Positions 60,321 through 64,000 of a stretch of 64,000 nucleotides of DNA are shown here, one piece after another; the stretch's first letter is position 1; every line of letters begins with the position of its first letter. The position numbers were made by a program, and so were the translations under genes. The notes beneath the pieces are model-generated. The model saw only the letters and a program-made list of their open reading frames with translations, was not told the DNA's origin and did not search any database. Origin of the DNA: Streptomyces sp. CB03234 (lineage in GTDB: Bacteria > Actinomycetota > Actinomycetes > Streptomycetales > Streptomycetaceae); contig NZ_LIYH01000003.1 of NCBI RefSeq assembly GCF_001905885.1, forward strand, positions 1 to 64,000. Reading direction: 5' to 3'.

Positions 60321-60878
60321 TCAGGCCGGGGCGCGGTGGGACTGGCCCCCGTCGGACAGCAGCTCGTCGAAGAGGGCGCGGTAGTGCACCATGGCTCCGC
60401 GCAGCTGCTCGGTCGTGGCCTGGTGCTTCATGCTCAGCCTGTTGACCTCGTGCGCGGCACGGTAGTGCTCGATCGTGCGGCCGTGCTCGACCGACAGGTC
60501 CTTCAGCCGCTGGTCGAGGTCCTCGGTCGGGTAGCCGCGTTCCCGCATCAGGGAGGTCACCAGGAGGTCCGCGTCCTGCACGGCGTCCTCCGGGCGGTCC
60601 ACGAATTCTCCCTGCACGTCGGCCCAGTCCCGGGTGTAGCGGTCCCGCGCCTCACCCGGCAGCGGCCTGATGTCCAGCTCGTCGTGGCGTTTCTCGCGTG
60701 CGCTCAGATCGCGCTCGGCGGCGAGCCGGCTTCCGGTGTCCTCGACCGTCCTTTCGTACTCCGGTCCGAACCGCTCACGCAGGCGCCGGCTGCGGAAGCC
60801 GAGAAAGGCGACCACGGCCAGAGCGGCCAGGATCACCGCGACGGGAATGATGATCGCCAGGAGCGTCCCTGTCGACAT
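60321..60878 (-). CDS. membrane-anchored conserved hypothetical protein, 185 aa
   Basis: One N-terminal transmembrane helix (LLAIIIPVAVILAALAVVAF, residues 5-24) precedes a charged cytosolic helical part: RRLRERFGPEYERTVEDTGS, then YTRDWADVQGEFVDRPEDAV, QDADLLVTSLMRERGYPTED and YRAAHEVNRLSMKHQATTEQ. It shares the W-x-DVQ-x-EFVD-x-P motif with the downstream protein. Short single-pass proteins like this are common in Streptomyces and are annotated as unknown. It may pair with the soluble paralogue at the membrane. Confidence 0.75.
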   Translation of the reverse strand: MSTGTLLAIIIPVAVILAALAVVAFLGFRSRRLRERFGPEYERTVEDTGSRLAAERDLSAREKRHDELDIRPLPGEARDRYTRDWADVQGEFVDRPEDAVQDADLLVTSLMRERGYPTEDLDQRLKDLSVEHGRTIEHYRAAHEVNRLSMKHQATTEQLRGAMVHYRALFDELLSDGGQSHRAPA

Positions 60879-60965
60879 GGGACCGACCCCCTCACATCGT
60901 GTCCGATATGCCCCATTCAGGGTATCGCTGACCCCTGACCAGGGGAACGGCCGGGGGCGAGTAGG

Positions 60966-60980
60966 GTGAAATGATTGTCA
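60966..60980 (+). promoter_or_regulatory. Zur-box-like operator
   Basis: GTGAAATGATTGTCA matches the actinomycete Zur consensus (TGAAAATGATTTTCA-like) at most of the last 12 positions. It lies about 28 bases before the permease start, overlapping the probable -10 region. Confidence 0.55.
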
Positions 60981-61008
60981 TTCGCCGCTGCGGATAAGGT
61001 GTGGCTCC

Positions 61009-61995
61009 ATGAACCCAGCCGCACCCGCGCGGGAGCGCGCGCCCGGCGCGATACCGCCGTCCGTCGCCGTCACCGGAGCCGTATCGCTGCTGCTGATCGC
61101 CGCGCTCGCCCTGCCCGTGCTGAACCACCCGGGCTTCCGGGCGTGGCAGACCATATGTGTGGCGCTCACCGTGCAGGCGCTGCCGTTCCTGCTGTTCGGC
61201 ACCGTTGTCTCCGGGGCCGTCAACGCCTTCGTACCGGCACGGGTGTTCAGCCGGGCGCTGCCCCGCAACCCCGCGCTGGCCGTGCCCGTCGCCGGTGCCG
61301 CCGGTGTGGTCCTGCCGGGCTGCGAGTGCGCCTCCGTGCCGGTCGCGGGGAGCCTGATCCGGCGCGGGGTCACCCCGGCCGCCGCGTTCGCGTTCCTGCT
61401 GTCCGCGCCGGCGGTCAACCCCGTCGTGCTGGTCTCGACCGCCGTCGCGTTTCCCGGACAGCCCGGGATGGTCGCCGCCCGGCTCGTCGCATCGCTCGCG
61501 ACGGCGGCCACCATGGGCTGGCTGTGGCTGAAGTGGGGCCGGGCGGAATGGCTGAAGATGCCCGCGCGCCACACCGGCCACCGGGCCGGGCACAGCCGCT
61601 GGGAGGAGTTCCGGGTCGGGTTCCAGCACGACTTCCTGCACGCGGGCGGCTTCCTCGTCGTCGGCGCGATGGCGGCGGCCACCTTCAACGTGCTCGTCCC
61701 CCGCTCCGTACTGGACGTCTTCGCCGACTCCCCCTGGCTGTCCGTGCTGTTCCTCGCCGCGCTCGCCATCGTGCTCGCCGTCTGCTCGGAGGCCGACGCA
61801 TTCGTCGCCGCGTCGCTCACCGGCTTCTCCCCCACCGCGCGGCTGACGTTCATGGTGGTGGGGCCGATGGTCGACGTGAAGCTGATCGCCCTTCAGGCCG
61901 GGACGTTCGGGCGGGCCTTCGCGGTGCGCTTCTCGGCGGCGACCGCGGTGGTGGCCGTGGCGTGTGCGTGCCTGACCGCCTGGTGGCTGCTGTGA
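61009..61995 (+). CDS. permease (DUF318/YcgR type), probable Zur-regulated
   Basis: A 328-aa integral membrane protein with about eight hydrophobic segments. It carries the family motif VLPGCECASVPVAGSLIRRG near residue 100 and AFLLSAPAVNPVVLVSTAVA. The second half mirrors this with LAVCSEADAFVAASLTGFSP and VVGPMVDVKLIALQAG. Relatives are linked in Bacillus and actinomycetes with zinc-limitation genes and are paired with a TIGR03943 protein. That partner follows here with a GTGA overlap. A Zur-like box precedes the gene. A role in zinc or metal-chaperone traffic across the cytoplasmic membrane is likely, but the transported species is not proven. Confidence 0.85.
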   Translation: MNPAAPARERAPGAIPPSVAVTGAVSLLLIAALALPVLNHPGFRAWQTICVALTVQALPFLLFGTVVSGAVNAFVPARVFSRALPRNPALAVPVAGAAGVVLPGCECASVPVAGSLIRRGVTPAAAFAFLLSAPAVNPVVLVSTAVAFPGQPGMVAARLVASLATAATMGWLWLKWGRAEWLKMPARHTGHRAGHSRWEEFRVGFQHDFLHAGGFLVVGAMAAATFNVLVPRSVLDVFADSPWLSVLFLAALAIVLAVCSEADAFVAASLTGFSPTARLTFMVVGPMVDVKLIALQAGTFGRAFAVRFSAATAVVAVACACLTAWWLL

Positions 61996-62756
61996 GACGG
62001 CACATCCAGGCGGCCCTGCTGCTGCTCACCGGCTCCGCCGTCCTGCACATCTCGCTGCTGAGCCAGGTCTATCTGCGGTACGTGAAGGAGGGCTTGCGGC
62101 CCTTCCTGATCGCGTCCGCCGTGCTGCTGCTCGCGCTGGGCCTCATCAGTGCCGTACGGGACGGGCTGCCGTTCGCGCCACGGCGCCCGGACGACGAGCC
62201 CCTGGACGACGGACACGGACACGGCCACGGGGACGGCGGGCCGCGCGTCGCCTGGGTCCTCTTCCTGCCCGTGCTCGCCCTGCTGCTGTACGCCCCGCCC
62301 GCGCTCGGCTCGTACACCGCGGCGCGCGAGACCGACAACCTGATCGCCCCGGTGTCGGAGTTCCGTCCGCTCCCGGACGCCGACCCGGCCCCGCTCGCCC
62401 TGTCCGGGTTCATCGCGCGCGTCCAGCAGGACCGCGACCGGAGCCTGGCCGGGCGTACGGTCCTGATGACCGGGTTCGTCACGCCCGCGAACCCGCGCGC
62501 CAAGGACGGCACCTGGTACCTGACCCGGCTCGTGGTCAGCTGCTGCGCGGCCGACTCCCAGTCGCTGCGCATCCGCGTGTACGGCAGGCCCGCGCCCTCC
62601 GCCGACACCTGGGTGACCGTGACGGGCACGTGGCACCCCGGCGGCGGCGGTGAGCTCGGGACGGCGACGGCCGCGGTGGCGCTCGACGCCCGGACGGTGG
62701 AGCGGGTGCCCGAGCCGGTCAGCCCGTACCAGGACACCCCGCCGCCGCCGCCCTGA
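61992..62756 (+). CDS. TIGR03943 family permease-associated membrane protein
   Basis: A 254-aa protein. Three hydrophobic segments (about 4-22, 38-58, 85-105) flank a His/Asp/Gly-rich cytosolic loop (DDGHGHGHGDGGP) that could bind zinc. The C-terminal extracytoplasmic domain has FIARVQQDRDRSLAGRTVLM, TGFVTPANP, YLTRLVVSCCAADSQ and VTVTGTWHPGG, the OB-like TIGR03943 domain with a Cys pair. The GTG overlaps the permease stop. The pair corresponds to the YcgR/YcgQ-type system known to be repressed by zinc. The frame is open far upstream but overlaps the permease there. Confidence 0.85.
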   Translation: MRRHIQAALLLLTGSAVLHISLLSQVYLRYVKEGLRPFLIASAVLLLALGLISAVRDGLPFAPRRPDDEPLDDGHGHGHGDGGPRVAWVLFLPVLALLLYAPPALGSYTAARETDNLIAPVSEFRPLPDADPAPLALSGFIARVQQDRDRSLAGRTVLMTGFVTPANPRAKDGTWYLTRLVVSCCAADSQSLRIRVYGRPAPSADTWVTVTGTWHPGGGGELGTATAAVALDARTVERVPEPVSPYQDTPPPPP

Positions 62757-62805
62757 TGACGGGTCGGCCCGTCCCGGACACCACGCCCCCGCTGCCCTGA
62801 GGGGC

Positions 62806-63717
62806 TCAGCCCCGGCGGGCCGTGTGCACCGTGCGGGCCGTCAGCAGGAACACGTCCGGCCGGTGGTGCAGGCTCTGCGGGTCGGCCGGGTCCAGCAGCC
62901 GGTCGAGCGTGGCCACGTCCTCGGGCGCGAGGCGCTCGCCCAGCCCGTCGCGGTAGCGGGCGAAGACGGTCACGATCTGCTGCCGTACGGCGTCGGTGAC
63001 GGGGGCCGGCATGTCGTGGAGGAAGGTGCGGGTGCCGCTCGGCACGAGGCCCGCGCCGGACAGCAGGGCCCGCCAGTCGTCCACGTCCTCCTTGGCGCCG
63101 GGCAGCCCCGCCCGCATCTCGGCGAACCAGTCGGCGTGCACCGCGTCGATGCGGGCCTCCAGGCCCGGCCGGCCGATGCCGAAGTTGTGCGGCAGGCGCC
63201 GCGTGGGCAGCCCGCCCTCGACGACCGCCAGCAGGCCACCGGGGCGCAAGCGGCCCGCCAGCTCCGCGACGGCGCCGCGCTGGTCGCCCAGGTGGTGCAG
63301 GGAGTCGGCCGCCCAGATCAGGTCGGCGCGGCCCAGCCCGGCGATGCCGCCCGGCAGGTCGGCATGGTGCGTGGTGACCCGGTCGCCGAGGGACGCGGCA
63401 CGGGCGCGCTCCCGGGTGCGCTCCAGGAGCTCGGGCGTGGCGTCGACGGCGACGACCTCGGCGTACGGGAACGCTTCGGCGAGCAGGCAGGACAGCACGC
63501 CCGGCCCGCTGCCGATGTCGAGGATCCGGCGCACTCCGGCCGCCGGTGCCAGCTCGCCGAGCCAGGCCGCGGCCTGCCGGTACAGCGGGCCCTGGAGCTC
63601 CGCGCCCTGTTCCAGCAGCGGCAGCATCTCGTTCCAGTCCATGTGGGTGTCATCGTGGTCGTGGTGACCGTGGTGGTGTCGGCTCATGCGGACAGGGTGG
63701 CGGCGCGGTGCCGTCAT
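62806..63717 (-). CDS. class I SAM-dependent methyltransferase
   Basis: About 303 aa. A His/Asp-rich leader (SRHHHGHHDHDDTHMDW) precedes a Rossmann methyltransferase domain: motif I RRILDIGSGPGVLSCLLAEA near residue 65, VVAVDATPELLERTRERARA, motif around IWAADSLHHLGDQRG and LRPGGLLAVVEGGLPTRRLP. Substrate unknown. The His cluster might bind a metal such as zinc, like the neighbouring permease partner's loop. The ATG at 63717 overlaps the AraC-type regulator stop (ATGA), which suggests co-expression; an ATG at 63687 (MSRHHHG) is a possible alternative. It converges with the TIGR03943 gene. Confidence 0.85.
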   Translation of the reverse strand: MTAPRRHPVRMSRHHHGHHDHDDTHMDWNEMLPLLEQGAELQGPLYRQAAAWLGELAPAAGVRRILDIGSGPGVLSCLLAEAFPYAEVVAVDATPELLERTRERARAASLGDRVTTHHADLPGGIAGLGRADLIWAADSLHHLGDQRGAVAELAGRLRPGGLLAVVEGGLPTRRLPHNFGIGRPGLEARIDAVHADWFAEMRAGLPGAKEDVDDWRALLSGAGLVPSGTRTFLHDMPAPVTDAVRQQIVTVFARYRDGLGERLAPEDVATLDRLLDPADPQSLHHRPDVFLLTARTVHTARRG

Positions 63718-64000
63718 GGCGAGCTTTGTTGCTGCTTCGGCAACAGGTGGCGTCGCCTCGCGCGGTGCTCCCGCGGGCCGACTCCCCGGACCCGCTTGAA
63801 CGCCGCGCTTAGCGCGAACGAGCCGCTGTAGCCCACCTGCCGGGCCACCGACTCGACCGTGGCGTCCGTGGTGCGCAGCAGGTCGGCGGCGAGGGCGAGC
63901 CGCCAGCCCGTCAGGTACGTCATCGGCGGCTCCCCCACCAGGTCGGTGAAGCGGCGCGCCAGCCCGGCCCGCGACACGCCGGCCTCGGCGGCGAGCGAGG
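63714..64000 (-). CDS. AraC family transcriptional regulator, C-terminal part (runs off the window)
   Basis: Only the last ~95 codons are in the window. They form the double helix-turn-helix of AraC proteins: EAGVSRAGLARRFTDLVGEP, PMTYLTGWRLALAADLLRTT, DATVESVARQVGYSGSFALS and AAFKRVRGVGPREHRARRRH. The N-terminal effector domain lies beyond base 64000. Its stop overlaps the methyltransferase start, so it may regulate its own operon. The effector cannot be judged from this part. Confidence 0.88.
   Translation of the reverse strand, partial: SLAAEAGVSRAGLARRFTDLVGEPPMTYLTGWRLALAADLLRTTDATVESVARQVGYSGSFALSAAFKRVRGVGPREHRARRRHLLPKQQQSSP

Overview
The window looks like chromosome from a Streptomyces-type actinomycete. 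GC is very high with G/C-biased third positions, GTG and TTG starts are common, operons are packed with ATGA or GTGA start/stop overlaps, and gene content is typical of the group (ROK and GntR regulators, DUF2254, EboC, PQQ genes, Zur-type permease pair).

Region by region. (1) 1-4.2 kb is a worn accessory patch beside a tRNA-Leu(GAG) gene: a complete IS5-type insertion sequence, three small hypothetical genes, a GNAT acetyltransferase bracketed by two ~88-bp direct repeats, and remnants of a transposase and a PhzF-like protein. (2) 4.5-5.8 kb is a DUF2254 membrane protein. (3) 5.8-16.4 kb is an oxalate-catabolism locus. Aldehyde dehydrogenase and sucCD-like CoA ligase run leftward; oxalyl-CoA decarboxylase, formyl-CoA:oxalate CoA-transferase, an NDP-forming acyl-CoA synthetase and an oxalate/formate-type MFS transporter run rightward. 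(4) 16.5-25.1 kb is a leftward, overlapping ebo-like operon (EboA, B, C, E and F homologues plus an extra TIM-barrel protein). It is headed by a myo-inositol-phosphate-synthase-type cyclase instead of the usual EboD sugar phosphate cyclase. (5) 25.2-36.6 kb is a sugar/cyclitol catabolism and uptake locus: a large secreted GSDH-PKD-ThuA-DUF1080 protein, a TIM-barrel isomerase, a Gfo/Idh/MocA dehydrogenase, an Rbs-type ABC transporter and a ROK regulator. (6) 36.8-38.6 kb holds a GntR/FCD regulator and a FabH-like ketosynthase. (7) 38.8-42.9 kb is an MMPL exporter with a two-component system. (8) 43.1-50.3 kb is an NAD-type formate dehydrogenase operon with a split alpha subunit, led by a ketopantoate-reductase-like gene, plus fdhD and a convergent [2Fe-2S] protein. 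(9) 50.4-54.4 kb has a bile-acid/sodium symporter-type permease, a LysR regulator and a long-chain acyl-CoA ligase. (10) 54.5-58.7 kb is pqqABCDE plus a PQQ-dependent sugar dehydrogenase. (11) 58.8-64 kb has an aldo/keto reductase, two related small acidic proteins, a Zur-box-preceded permease pair, a methyltransferase and a truncated AraC regulator.

How the parts may work together. Oxalate imported by the OFA-type carrier would be activated, decarboxylated to formyl-CoA and released as formate by the CoA-transferase, and formate dehydrogenase could oxidise it to CO2. The same motif, ACTGTA(K)(R)CAAT, occurs upstream of oxc, of the GntR gene and of the formate dehydrogenase operon. This suggests one GntR-controlled regulon spread over about 34 kb. 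The two GSDH-type dehydrogenases need PQQ in characterised relatives, and pqqABCDE could supply it.

All functions are inferred by reading protein motifs and gene order; no database search was run.
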